Below are positions 15,927 through 23,801 of a DNA stretch of 64,000 bases, in pieces. Position 1 is the first letter of the stretch. Each line of letters starts with the position of its first letter. The notes under the pieces are model-generated. The model was not told the origin of the DNA and made no database searches. It saw only the letters and a list, made by a program, of their open reading frames with translations. This stretch comes from Bradyrhizobium sp. CER78 (GTDB taxonomy: Bacteria; Pseudomonadota; Alphaproteobacteria; Rhizobiales; Xanthobacteraceae), in assembly GCF_029846235.1 (NCBI RefSeq), contig NZ_JARVWP010000003.1, positions 310,001 through 374,000 of the forward strand. The letters run 5' to 3'. The position numbers and the translations under genes were made by a program.

Positions 15927-16433
15927 CTATTCCAGCATCGTGGTCAGCTGCGCGCCCTCGTCCGCCACGAACACTGCGATCAGCTCCGCCGGCTCGGTGG
16001 TGCTCGCATTGGCCGAGACCATGTGGGTCGACCCCGGCGGCTCGAAGAAGGACTGGCCGACATGGAAGGTCTCGACAGGTCCGCCGCCGAGCTGGGAGCG
16101 GATCTCGCCCTTGGTGATATAGGCCGTCACCGAGCCGGAATGACGATGCGGCGGTGTGAAGCCACCGGGACCGTAGAACACGCGCACCACGGTGACGCGC
16201 TTGCCCGGCACGTTCGGCAACGCATGCGAGGTGATGACCTCGACCTTGTCGAGCGGCGACGCCGCATTCGCGCTGGCGCATAGCGGCGCGATCACCGAGG
16301 AAATCGCGTCCATTGGGGTCGGCAGCGCCTTGCCGATCACGAAGGCCGAAGCCAGTCCCGCAATTGCGGCCAGCAAAACCGGCCGCGGCGGCCGCACGAA
16401 TGCAAGAGATGGTGTCATCGCCATCGAGGTCAT
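15927..16433 (-). CDS. Cupin-domain protein with N-terminal membrane anchor
   Basis: This encodes 168 residues. A hydrophobic segment (PVLLAAIAGLASAFVIG, about residues 18-34) suggests a signal or anchor. The cupin barrel follows, with motif 1 GGFTPPHRHSGSVTAYITKGE (two His and a Glu) and motif 2 around FFEPPGSTHMVS. It is probably periplasmic. It lies 36 bases downstream of the AhpD-like gene on the same strand, so both are likely in one transcript controlled by the divergent MarR regulator. Confidence 0.82.
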   Translation of the reverse strand: MTSMAMTPSLAFVRPPRPVLLAAIAGLASAFVIGKALPTPMDAISSVIAPLCASANAASPLDKVEVITSHALPNVPGKRVTVVRVFYGPGGFTPPHRHSGSVTAYITKGEIRSQLGGGPVETFHVGQSFFEPPGSTHMVSANASTTEPAELIAVFVADEGAQLTTMLE

Positions 16434-16469
16434 CGGTTGTTCTCCCTGTCGATTGTTTTTGAAATCGTC

Positions 16470-16949
16470 TCACGACGCCGCAGCGGCGACCCGTTGCCGG
16501 CGCGACGGCGGCGTCCAGCGATAGGCGGCGCCGAACCGGTTCCAGACATTGATCGAAGCGATCGCCGAGGTCAGATAGGTCAACTCCTTTTCGGAGAATT
16601 CGGCGGTGGCCTCGGCATAGACCTCGTCGCCGACGCCGTTCGGCATGGTCGTCAGCGCCTCGGTCCAGGCCAGCGCGGCGCGCTCGCGCGCCGAGAACTG
16701 CGGCACCTCGCGCCACACCACGACGAGGTTGAGCTTGTCGACCGGCACGCCGAGGCTCTCGCCCTGCAGGATGTGATACTGCACGCAGAAGGCGCAGCCA
16801 TTGATCTGCGAGGCGCGCAGCTTGACCAGTTCGAGCAACTGCTTGTCGAGACCGGCCTTCGCCGCGAACTGGCCGAGGTCACGCACGACGGCGAAGACGT
16901 CGGGGGCGAGCTTCTCGAAGTCGGTATATTCCTTGCGGGCATGTGACAT
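16470..16949 (-). CDS. AhpD-like / carboxymuconolactone decarboxylase-family protein
   Basis: This encodes 159 residues. The redox motif is Cys52-x-x-Cys55 with His59 (GCAFCVQYH), characteristic of AhpD-like alkylhydroperoxidases. The C-terminal half contains FSEKELTYLTSAIASINVWNR, typical of the family. It probably reduces peroxides or relays electrons. The gene is transcribed away from a MarR-family regulator 83 bases off, with two palindromes between them, and is followed by a cupin gene. This layout suggests redox- or quinone-responsive control. Confidence 0.88.
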   Translation of the reverse strand: MSHARKEYTDFEKLAPDVFAVVRDLGQFAAKAGLDKQLLELVKLRASQINGCAFCVQYHILQGESLGVPVDKLNLVVVWREVPQFSARERAALAWTEALTTMPNGVGDEVYAEATAEFSEKELTYLTSAIASINVWNRFGAAYRWTPPSRRQRVAAAAS

Positions 16950-16965
16950 TGGCTTGGCCTCATGT

Positions 16966-17000
16966 TATCAGTGTACTGACATATTATCAGAGCTCTGATA
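16966..17000. promoter_or_regulatory. Two palindromic operators between ahpD-like and marR genes
   Basis: A perfect 16-bp palindrome TATCAGAGCTCTGATA occupies 16985-17000. A related site TATCAG-TGTA-CTGACA occupies 16966-16981. Their centres are 19 bp apart. Both lie between the divergent starts (16949 and 17033) and match the size of MarR-dimer operators. Binding of the adjacent regulator is inferred. Confidence 0.72.
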
Positions 17001-17032
17001 TTGAACAAGACGCAGACATTCGCGAAGGCAAC

Positions 17033-17599
17033 ATGGCGGCAATGCAGAAACGAGGGAAATCCGGCTCGGCCGAGCGGCGGCCGGCGGGGAAAGCGGCGCC
17101 GGGCAAGGTCGCGATCGGGGCGGAAGCAGACGCCCTGCCCGCCCCCGCCGTCCCGCCGCCTGGCGAAGGCAAGCGCGGCGAACAGGGCTATCTCGCCTAT
17201 CTGCTGCGCCAGGCGCAGGCGGCCTCACGGCTGTCGATGGAGCGTCAGCTGGGGAGCCTCGGCGTCACCTCGCCGCAATTCGTGGTGCTGACCATGCTGA
17301 AGGCCTATCCGGGCCTTTCAGGCGCCGATCTGGCCCGAGTGGCGCTGCTGACGCCGCAGACGGTCAGCGTGATCATCCGCAACCTCGAGCGCGACGGCGC
17401 GATCCGCAAGACGCAGCATCCGGTCCACGGCCGGGTGCTGCAATGGACCCTGACCAGCCATGGAACCGCGCTGCTGGAGAAATGCCGCCACATCGCCCAG
17501 GCTCAGGAGCGCCGGCTCGCCGCCGGCCTCGATGCCAAGTCGGAACAGGTGGTCCGGCAGTGGCTGTCAAAAATCGCCACAGATCTGCAGGATAGCTAG
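17033..17599 (+). CDS. MarR-family transcriptional regulator
   Basis: The protein has 188 residues from ATG 17033. The first 45 residues are a basic, Ala/Pro-rich extension. The winged-helix core follows: SPQFVVLTMLKAYPGLSG, the recognition region LLTPQTVSVIIRNLERDG, and the wing HPVHGRVLQWTLT. The N-terminal extension is longer than usual for the family. It is divergent from the AhpD-like and cupin genes and probably represses both them and itself through the palindromes at 16966-17000. No redox-sensing Cys near the N-terminus is seen; one Cys is in the last helix (KCRHIAQ). Confidence 0.9.
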   Translation: MAAMQKRGKSGSAERRPAGKAAPGKVAIGAEADALPAPAVPPPGEGKRGEQGYLAYLLRQAQAASRLSMERQLGSLGVTSPQFVVLTMLKAYPGLSGADLARVALLTPQTVSVIIRNLERDGAIRKTQHPVHGRVLQWTLTSHGTALLEKCRHIAQAQERRLAAGLDAKSEQVVRQWLSKIATDLQDS

Positions 17600-17647
17600 A
17601 GCATGACCCGGAAAAGTGGGAGCCGGTTTTCCGACAAGGTCATGCTC
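17599..17647. repeat. Rhizobial intergenic palindrome (GAGC..GGAAAA family), copy 2
   Basis: GAGCATGACC at 17599-17608 pairs perfectly with GGTCATGCTC at 17638-17647. The inside shows CGGAAAA and TTTTCCG around a GTGGGAGCC loop. It begins inside the marR stop codon and may serve as its transcript end. It is related to the element at 11933-11979. Confidence 0.85.
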
Positions 17648-17711
17648 AAATAATAGTTCCTGCGGCGGCGTGGCTTTTGGCTCACCCGATCGGCGCCGCT
17701 AGACTGGCCCG

Positions 17712-18941
17712 ATGAAACAGCTTGATTCTCCAAGATCCCGCCGCACCGTCTTGAAGGCCGGCCTCACCGCGGGCCTGCTGCTCACCAATCCGCTCGGCGC
17801 ACTGGCGGCAGCCCCTCCCGGCTTCGACCAGTGGCGCGACAATTTCCGCGCCCGCGCACTGGCGAAAGGCATTTCGGAAGCGACCTGGAATCGCTGCATG
17901 GCGCGGGTCGAGCCCGACATGAGCGTGTTCAAGCAGATGCGCAACCAGCCGGAATTCCACGAGCAGATCTGGCAGTACATCAACCGCCGCGTCTCCGACT
18001 GGCGCATCATCCACGGCCGCGAGGCGCTGAAGAAGAACGAGGCGCTGTTCGCCAGGATCGAGCGCGACTTCGGCGTCGAGCGCGGCACGCTGCTCGCACT
18101 GTGGGGCGTTGAGTCAGCCTATGGCGATCCGCTGGTGCAGCAGAACCACATGACGCCGGTGTTTCCCTCGCTCGCGGCGCTCGCCTGGAACGAGCCGCGC
18201 CGCAAAGCCTATTGGGAAACCGAGCTGATCAACGCGATGAAGATCGTGCAGCGCGGCTGGAGCACGCCCGAGGAGATGAACGGCTCCTGGGCCGGCGCGA
18301 TGGGCCATTCGCAGTGGATGCCGGAGGTTTGGCTGAATGTCGGCTTCGACTATGACGGCGACGGCAAGGTCTCGCCGTTCGGCCGGCCCGACGATGCGCT
18401 CGGCTCGACTGCGAAATACCTGGTCAATCGCGGCAGGTGGCACCGTGGCGAGCACTGGGGCTACGAGGTCCGCGCGGCTGGTGGCCGCGCCAGCGGCAGC
18501 CGCACCTATGCGGCCTGGGCCAGCGCCGGCGTCGTCAGGGCCGACGGCCAGCCGTTTCCGCAGCCGAACGCGTCGGCGCAGCTCTGGATCCCGGTCGCCG
18601 GCGGCCCCGCTTTCCTGCTCGGCCCGAACTTCAATTCGGTGAAGAGCTACAATCCCTCGATGAACTATGCGCTCGCGATCTGCCATCTCGGCGACCGCTG
18701 TCTCGGCGGCCCACCCTTCATCCAGCCCTTCCCGGGCTCGGAGCGCGCGCTGACGCTGGCCGAGGTGCAGGAGATGCAGACACGGCTGACCAAGGCCGGC
18801 TTCGACACCGGCGGCACCGACGGCCGCGTCGGCAACGACACCATGAAGGCGATCAAGGATTATCAGGTCAAGATGGGCCTGCTGCCCGCCGATGGCTACG
18901 GCGGGCTCAAGGTGCTTGCGCGATTACGGCAAGGTGGTTAG
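17712..18941 (+). CDS. Tat-exported lytic murein transglycosylase (MltB/SLT_2 type) with peptidoglycan-binding domain
   Basis: The protein has 409 residues. The N-terminus has a twin-arginine signal SRRTVLK followed by a hydrophobic stretch. The SLT_2 domain spans about 35-335, with catalytic Glu134 in WGVESAYGD and a GAMGHSQWMPE segment. A PG_binding_1 domain covers about 345-405 (LTLAEVQEMQTRLTKAGF, GRVGNDTMKAI). It cleaves the MurNAc-GlcNAc bond of peptidoglycan in the periplasm, forming 1,6-anhydro ends. A Tat rather than Sec signal suggests folding before export. Confidence 0.92.
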   Translation: MKQLDSPRSRRTVLKAGLTAGLLLTNPLGALAAAPPGFDQWRDNFRARALAKGISEATWNRCMARVEPDMSVFKQMRNQPEFHEQIWQYINRRVSDWRIIHGREALKKNEALFARIERDFGVERGTLLALWGVESAYGDPLVQQNHMTPVFPSLAALAWNEPRRKAYWETELINAMKIVQRGWSTPEEMNGSWAGAMGHSQWMPEVWLNVGFDYDGDGKVSPFGRPDDALGSTAKYLVNRGRWHRGEHWGYEVRAAGGRASGSRTYAAWASAGVVRADGQPFPQPNASAQLWIPVAGGPAFLLGPNFNSVKSYNPSMNYALAICHLGDRCLGGPPFIQPFPGSERALTLAEVQEMQTRLTKAGFDTGGTDGRVGNDTMKAIKDYQVKMGLLPADGYGGLKVLARLRQGG

Positions 18942-18962
18942 CTCGCAGCACATACTCCGTGT

Positions 18963-19080
18963 CGTCCCTGCGAAAGCAGGGACCCATAACCACAGACGAT
19001 GATTGTTGCACATCGCCGGAATGACAAGTCCCGCTCACAACGTCGGACGCGGAGTATGGGTCCCTGCTTTCGCAGGGACG
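18963..19080. repeat. Long inverted repeat, CCCTGCGAAAGCAGGG family
   Basis: Two perfect 26-bp arms (18963-18988 and 19055-19080), each containing the palindrome CCCTGCGAAAGCAGGG, flank 66 bases of unique sequence. A shorter inverted pair CATACTCCG/CGGAGTATG surrounds and interleaves with them. It is a typical alphaproteobacterial extragenic element, located between two convergent genes. Confidence 0.9.
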
Positions 19081-19131
19081 ACGACGGTTGGGATGCAAGC
19101 GCGCCGCTCAACTCTTCGCAATGACGGAGAC

Positions 19132-19944
19132 CTACGTCGGCTGCCGCACCACGCCGCCGGCATTCATGCCGCCGTCGATCACGAGCTCGCTGCCGGTGAC
19201 GTAACGCGACGCGTCCGAGGCGAGATAGAGCACGCCCTGCGCGATCTCGACGGCCTGGCCGGCGCGGCCGAGCGGCGTCGCGAACCTGGCCCGCTCCTCG
19301 GGATCGATCGGCGCGTTCTGGCCGGCGCCGGTGGCACCGGTCGGGATCTTGCCCCAGATCGGCGTGTCGATGATGCCGGGATGCACGGAGTTGACGCGGA
19401 TGCCGTCGCCGATCTGCGCGCATTCCATCGCGATCGACTTGGCAAACAGCCGTACTGCGCCCTTGGTCGCGCTATAGCCGGAAAGCGTCGCCGCGCCGCG
19501 CAGGCCGGCCAGCGACGACATCATGATGATCGAGCCGCCGCCGTGCTTGCGCATCAGCGGCAGCGAATGCTTCACCGACAGGAACACGCCATCGATATTG
19601 ATGGCGGTCTGCCGGCGCCAATCCGCGAGCGACATCTCGACAATCGACGGCGCCCCGATGCCGATGCCGGCGTTGGAGACCATGATGTCCAGGCGGCCAT
19701 GGCGCTTGCCGATCTCGGCGACGACCTCGATCCAGCGCTCCTCGCTGGTGACGTCCTGCGGCAGGAAGCTCACCTTGCGCCCGGCTTTGGTGAGCCGCGC
19801 TACGAGCTCGGGTCCCCTCAACTCGCCGATATCGGTCGCAATAACTGTCGCGCCTTCCTGCGCCAGCAATTCGACGATCGCCTCGCCGATACCAGACGCG
19901 CCGCCGGTCACCAGCGCGACCTTGCCTTCAACCTGTCCTGCCAT
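19132..19944 (-). CDS. SDR-family NAD(P)-dependent oxidoreductase
   Basis: The protein has 270 residues from ATG 19944; ATG 19956 would add four residues. Classical short-chain dehydrogenase with TGGASGIG (13-20) for the nucleotide, SNAG at about 90-93, and the Ser-Tyr-Lys triad (Ser about 143, Tyr157, Lys161 in YSATK). An aspartate after the second beta strand (ATDIG) favours NAD over NADP. Substrate unknown. It is 18 bases downstream of recJ on the same strand and may be co-transcribed. Confidence 0.88.
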   Translation of the reverse strand: MAGQVEGKVALVTGGASGIGEAIVELLAQEGATVIATDIGELRGPELVARLTKAGRKVSFLPQDVTSEERWIEVVAEIGKRHGRLDIMVSNAGIGIGAPSIVEMSLADWRRQTAINIDGVFLSVKHSLPLMRKHGGGSIIMMSSLAGLRGAATLSGYSATKGAVRLFAKSIAMECAQIGDGIRVNSVHPGIIDTPIWGKIPTGATGAGQNAPIDPEERARFATPLGRAGQAVEIAQGVLYLASDASRYVTGSELVIDGGMNAGGVVRQPT

Positions 19945-19962
19945 GTCCTCTCCCAACGTTTC

Positions 19963-21804
19963 TTATCGGATCACCGTCGGGCCCTGATCGGGGACAGCGA
20001 CGTCGAGGACACGGAATTGCACACGTTCGGTGCCTTGCCAACGGTCGACCGCAAGAGAGCCCGCCACGTGCAATTGCTGGCCCCGATTTTGCGTCAAGGC
20101 GCTGCCGAGCTTCTGTCCGACCGAGCGGAATGCGATACCGTTGACGATGGAACCATCGCCGGATTTGAAGCGCAGCCTCAAATGCGCCTGCCCGACCTCG
20201 TCGGCATAAACCAGCTGATGCGACGGCAGCGCGATCACCGGCTCGGGATTGGCGGCACCGAACGGGCCTGCGCGATTGAGCGTTGCGGCGAACTCCGGCG
20301 TCACCGCGCGCGCGGTCACGGCGCCGTCGATGAACAGCTCGTTCTCGTGACGCGAATTGGCAACGTCGGCCGCCAGCGCGCTCTCCATGAAGGCGCGGAA
20401 TTCGGCGAGCTTCTCCTTGCGCAGCGTGACGCCGGCCGCCATCGCATGCCCGCCGCCCTTCATCAGCAAGCCGTCATGCACCGCCTGGCGCACCGCCTTG
20501 CCGAGATCGACGCCGCCGATCGAGCGGCCCGATCCGGTGCCGATGCCGCCCGGCTCGAGCGCGATCGCAAACGCCGGACGCGCGAACTTCTCCTTCAGCC
20601 GTGCCGCGACCAGCCCGACCACGCCGGGGTGCCAGCCTTCCGCGGCGGTGACGATGACCGCGCCCTTGTCCTCGAGCCCGAGCGAGGCCAGCGCCTCGGC
20701 CTCGGCCTGTGCTTCAGCCGCCTGCTCGATCACGCGACGTTCGTTGTTGAGGCGATCGAGCTCTGCCGCGATCCGCGCAGCCTCCGAGACGTCGCCTTCG
20801 AGCAGCAGCCGGACGCCGAGATCGGCGCGTCCGATGCGGCCGCCGGCATTGATGCGCGGCCCCAGCATGAAGCCGAGATGCCAGGCCTCGGGCGGGCCAT
20901 TGAGCCGCGCCACATCCATCAGCGCGGTGTGGCCGACATGATCGCGGCGGCGCATCGCGATCAGGCCCTTTGCAACGAAGGCCCGGTTCAGCCCGATCAG
21001 CGGCGCGACGTCGGCGACGGTGCCGAGCGCAACGTGATGCAGCACGCTGAGCAGGTCCGGCTCCGGCATCTCGCGGGTCCAGAAGCCGCGCTGGCGCAGC
21101 TCGCGATTGACGGCGACCAGGGTAACGAACACCAGGCCGACGGCGGCGAGATGACCGAGCCCGGAGAGATCGTCGGGCCGGTTCGGATTCACCAGCGCGT
21201 CGACCTCGGGCAATTCGTCGCCGGTCTGGTGATGGTCGATCACCACCACCGACATGCCGAGCTTCCTGGCTTCCGCCAGCGGCTCGATGCTGGTGGTGCC
21301 GCAATCGACCGTGACCAGCAGCGTCGCGCCCTTGGCCGCCAGCGCGCGGACGGCATCGACGTTCGGCCCGTAGCCTTCGAAGATGCGGTCCGGAATGTGG
21401 ATCAGCGGGTCCAGCCCGCAATGGCGCAAATGCCAGGTCAGCAGCGCCGCCGAGGTCGCGCCGTCGACATCATAGTCGCCGAAGATCGCGACCTGCTCGC
21501 CGCGCGCCGCGGCATCGGCAATGCGCTTGGCCGCGTGCTCCATCTCGGTGACCGTGTGCGGGTCCGGCATCAGCTTGCGGATGGTCGGGTCGAGGAAGTC
21601 GGCGACCTCGTCGATCGCGACGTCGCGCCCCGCCAGCACCCGCGCCAGCATTTCCGGCAATTGATAGCGCTGCACGATCGCGAGCGCCCGCGCCGCGCCG
21701 CGCGCATCCAGCCGGTCGCGCCAGAGCTTTCCGGTCAGCGACCGCGTCACACCGAGAAACGCCTGTGGCGCCTCGATGGGCAGTGCGGATGCGTGAAGTG
21801 TCAT
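19963..21804 (-). CDS. recJ: Single-stranded-DNA-specific exonuclease RecJ
   Basis: The protein has 613 residues, full length for RecJ. It contains the DHH phosphoesterase motifs: GDYDVDG (109-115), VDCGT at 166-170, DHH at 190-192, and a DHHA1 region with the GGHAMAAG motif. The C-terminal OB fold follows. It degrades single-stranded DNA 5' to 3' in recombination and mismatch repair. It follows the haloacid dehalogenase-like gene by 55 bases in the minus-strand block. Confidence 0.96.
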   Translation of the reverse strand: MTLHASALPIEAPQAFLGVTRSLTGKLWRDRLDARGAARALAIVQRYQLPEMLARVLAGRDVAIDEVADFLDPTIRKLMPDPHTVTEMEHAAKRIADAAARGEQVAIFGDYDVDGATSAALLTWHLRHCGLDPLIHIPDRIFEGYGPNVDAVRALAAKGATLLVTVDCGTTSIEPLAEARKLGMSVVVIDHHQTGDELPEVDALVNPNRPDDLSGLGHLAAVGLVFVTLVAVNRELRQRGFWTREMPEPDLLSVLHHVALGTVADVAPLIGLNRAFVAKGLIAMRRRDHVGHTALMDVARLNGPPEAWHLGFMLGPRINAGGRIGRADLGVRLLLEGDVSEAARIAAELDRLNNERRVIEQAAEAQAEAEALASLGLEDKGAVIVTAAEGWHPGVVGLVAARLKEKFARPAFAIALEPGGIGTGSGRSIGGVDLGKAVRQAVHDGLLMKGGGHAMAAGVTLRKEKLAEFRAFMESALAADVANSRHENELFIDGAVTARAVTPEFAATLNRAGPFGAANPEPVIALPSHQLVYADEVGQAHLRLRFKSGDGSIVNGIAFRSVGQKLGSALTQNRGQQLHVAGSLAVDRWQGTERVQFRVLDVAVPDQGPTVIR

Positions 21805-21859
21805 GATTCCTTCCGAATTAAGAAGGAACCGTAGCGCTTGAATGAATCGCAGGCCAGTT

Positions 21860-22579
21860 CTAGCAGCCCATCCGGCTGGCGATTTCCCCGAAATCCTTGG
21901 CCACGATATCCCAGGTCCCGGTGGCGTCGAAATCGACCTTCTGCAGCGGCCCGTATTCGGTCGGCCGCGCTACGAAGGCGGTCTTCAGGCCGTGCTTCTG
22001 CGCGTGCTTGAGATCGTAGTTGTGGGCGGCAACCATCATCACCTGCTCCGGCGGCAGGCAGAGCAGCTTCGCGGCGCCGAGATAGGTTTCCGGATCGGGC
22101 TTGTAATGCTCGAACAATTCGGCCGACATCACGAGGTCCCACGGCAGCCCTGCGAACTTCGCCATGTTGGTGAGCAGCGCGACGTTGCCGTTGGAGAGCG
22201 GCGAGATGATGTACTTGGTCTTCAGCCGGGTCAGGCCGGCGACGCTGTCGGGCCACCCATGCAGGCGATGCCAGCCCTTCGTCAGGTGCTGCAGGTCGGC
22301 CTCGGTCAGCCCCTTGATGTCGAACTGCGCGACCAGCTTCTCCAGCGAGCGGCGGTGCAAGACATCCAGGATCACGTAGCCGTTCTGCGGATTCTTGCGC
22401 ACCTCGTCCATCGAGGCCGTATAGACTGCGCGCCAGCCATCGACCAGCGCAGTCCAGTCGGCCTTGATCCCGCGCGTCTCGCCCCATGTGGTGAAATCGT
22501 TGATCAGGCTGGTGCGCCAGTCGACCACGGTGCCAAACACGTCGAACACCAGCGCCTTGACCCCGGACAGATCGGACAT
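21860..22579 (-). CDS. Haloacid dehalogenase type II family protein
   Basis: The protein has 239 residues. It is an HAD-superfamily enzyme with motif I FDVFGTVVDW (nucleophile Asp13), motif II SPLSNGN, the YKPDPETY lysine motif, and a MMVAAHNYDLKHA motif III/IV segment. The spacing and the NYD(L) variant match (S)-2-haloacid dehalogenases, which hydrolyse 2-haloalkanoates by an Asp-ester intermediate. Many such genes in soil bacteria have unproven substrates. A repeat separates it from glpX upstream. Confidence 0.85.
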   Translation of the reverse strand: MSDLSGVKALVFDVFGTVVDWRTSLINDFTTWGETRGIKADWTALVDGWRAVYTASMDEVRKNPQNGYVILDVLHRRSLEKLVAQFDIKGLTEADLQHLTKGWHRLHGWPDSVAGLTRLKTKYIISPLSNGNVALLTNMAKFAGLPWDLVMSAELFEHYKPDPETYLGAAKLLCLPPEQVMMVAAHNYDLKHAQKHGLKTAFVARPTEYGPLQKVDFDATGTWDIVAKDFGEIASRMGC

Positions 22580-22613
22580 GCGCGTCTCCCTTGTTTCTTG
22601 TTGTTATTTATCC

Positions 22614-22715
22614 CGTCGTTCCGGGGCGATGCGAAGCATCGAACCCGGAACCTCGAGATTCCCCGATGCGCAATTGCGCATCTGTGGTTCGGCCTTCGGA
22701 CGCCCCGGAATGACG
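22614..22715. repeat. Intergenic repeat, TTCCGGGGCGATGCGAAGCA family, copy 1
   Basis: The ends CGTCGTTCCGGGGCG (22614-22628) and CGCCCCGGAATGACG (22701-22715) are inverted with one mismatch. Internal hairpins GATGCGAAGCATC and GATGCGCAATTGCGCATC are present. A close copy lies at 33823-33941. It is in the gap between glpX and the dehalogenase-like gene. Confidence 0.88.
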
Positions 22716-22723
22716 GAGTCTGC

Positions 22724-23722
22724 TTAGTCCAGGTGGAACTTCTCGAGCTGCCGATGCTCGGCCTTGATGTAGCGCACGGTGCCGGTGACCGAACGCATCA
22801 CGACGGTCTCGGTCTCGATCACGTCCTTCTTGAACTTCACGCCGGTCAGCAGCGAGCCCGTCGTGACGCCGGTGGCGGCGAACAGGCAGTCGCCCTTCGC
22901 CATGTCCTCGATGCCGTAGATCATCTTCGGATCGGTGACGCCCATCTTGTGCGCACGCTCGCGCTTCTCCTCGGTGTCGAGGATGAGGCGGCACTGCATC
23001 TGGCCGCCGATGCAGCGCAGTGCGACCGCGGCCAGCACGCCCTCGGGCGCGCCGCCGGTGCCGATATACATGTCGACGCCGGTCTCATCGGGCTTGGCAC
23101 AGTGGATGACGCCGGCGACGTCGCCGTCGGTGATCAGCTGCACGGCAGCGCCCGTCGAGCGCACGCTGTTGATGATGTCGGCATGGCGCGGACGGTCGAG
23201 CACCAAGACGTTGATCGCGGTCGGGTCGACGCCCTTGGCCTTGGCGAGCCGGCGCACGTTGTCGGCCGGCGGCGCGTCGAGCTCGATCACATTCTTGGCG
23301 TAGCCCGGGCCGATCGCGATCTTCTGCATGTAGACGTCGGGCGCGTGCAGCAGCGTGCCGCCGTCGGCCATCGCCATCGTGGCGATCGAGCCCGGCATGT
23401 TCTTGGCGCACAGCGTCGTGCCTTCGAGCGGGTCGACCGCGATGTCGACCTTGGGACCGGCATTGAGGCCGACCTTCTCGCCGATGAACAGCATCGGCGC
23501 CTCGTCGCGCTCGCCCTCGCCGATCACGACCGTCCCCTCGATCGGCAGCTTGTTGAGCTCGCGCCGCATCGCGTCGACCGCGGCCTTGTCGGCGGCCTTC
23601 TCCTGGCCGTGGCCGCGCAGCCGCGCGGCCGACACCGCCGCGCGCTCCGTCACGCGCACGATTTCGAGCGTCAGGATGCGCTCGAGCAGCATCTGCGGCG
23701 GAACGGAAATATGGGTCGACAT
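22724..23722 (-). CDS. glpX: Class II fructose-1,6-bisphosphatase GlpX
   Basis: The protein has 332 residues. It shows the GlpX motifs: ERAAVSAARLRG near residue 26, GEGERDEAPML, DPLEGT (metal-binding Asp-Pro-Leu-Glu), SIATMAMADGG, and GTGGAPEGVL. It removes the 1-phosphate of fructose 1,6-bisphosphate in gluconeogenesis and possibly the Calvin cycle. It lies 79 bases downstream of homoserine dehydrogenase; the hom-glpX-recJ order is common in alphaproteobacteria. Confidence 0.95.
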   Translation of the reverse strand: MSTHISVPPQMLLERILTLEIVRVTERAAVSAARLRGHGQEKAADKAAVDAMRRELNKLPIEGTVVIGEGERDEAPMLFIGEKVGLNAGPKVDIAVDPLEGTTLCAKNMPGSIATMAMADGGTLLHAPDVYMQKIAIGPGYAKNVIELDAPPADNVRRLAKAKGVDPTAINVLVLDRPRHADIINSVRSTGAAVQLITDGDVAGVIHCAKPDETGVDMYIGTGGAPEGVLAAVALRCIGGQMQCRLILDTEEKRERAHKMGVTDPKMIYGIEDMAKGDCLFAATGVTTGSLLTGVKFKKDVIETETVVMRSVTGTVRYIKAEHRQLEKFHLD

Positions 23723-23801
23723 CGGCGTACTCCTTAAGCCTCGGGGACAGGCCAGCCTGCCCGCATCAATCGTCTCACGCCCGACCCGTTCAGGCCATGC
23801 G

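Noticed and set aside
19003..21834. 943-residue open frame on the plus strand
   Set aside because: It runs antisense to the SDR gene and recJ, both with full motif sets. High GC leaves long antisense frames open; composition is His/Arg/Asp-rich and no domain is visible.
21842..23737. 631-residue open frame on the plus strand
   Set aside because: Antisense to the dehalogenase-like gene and glpX and it passes through an intergenic repeat.
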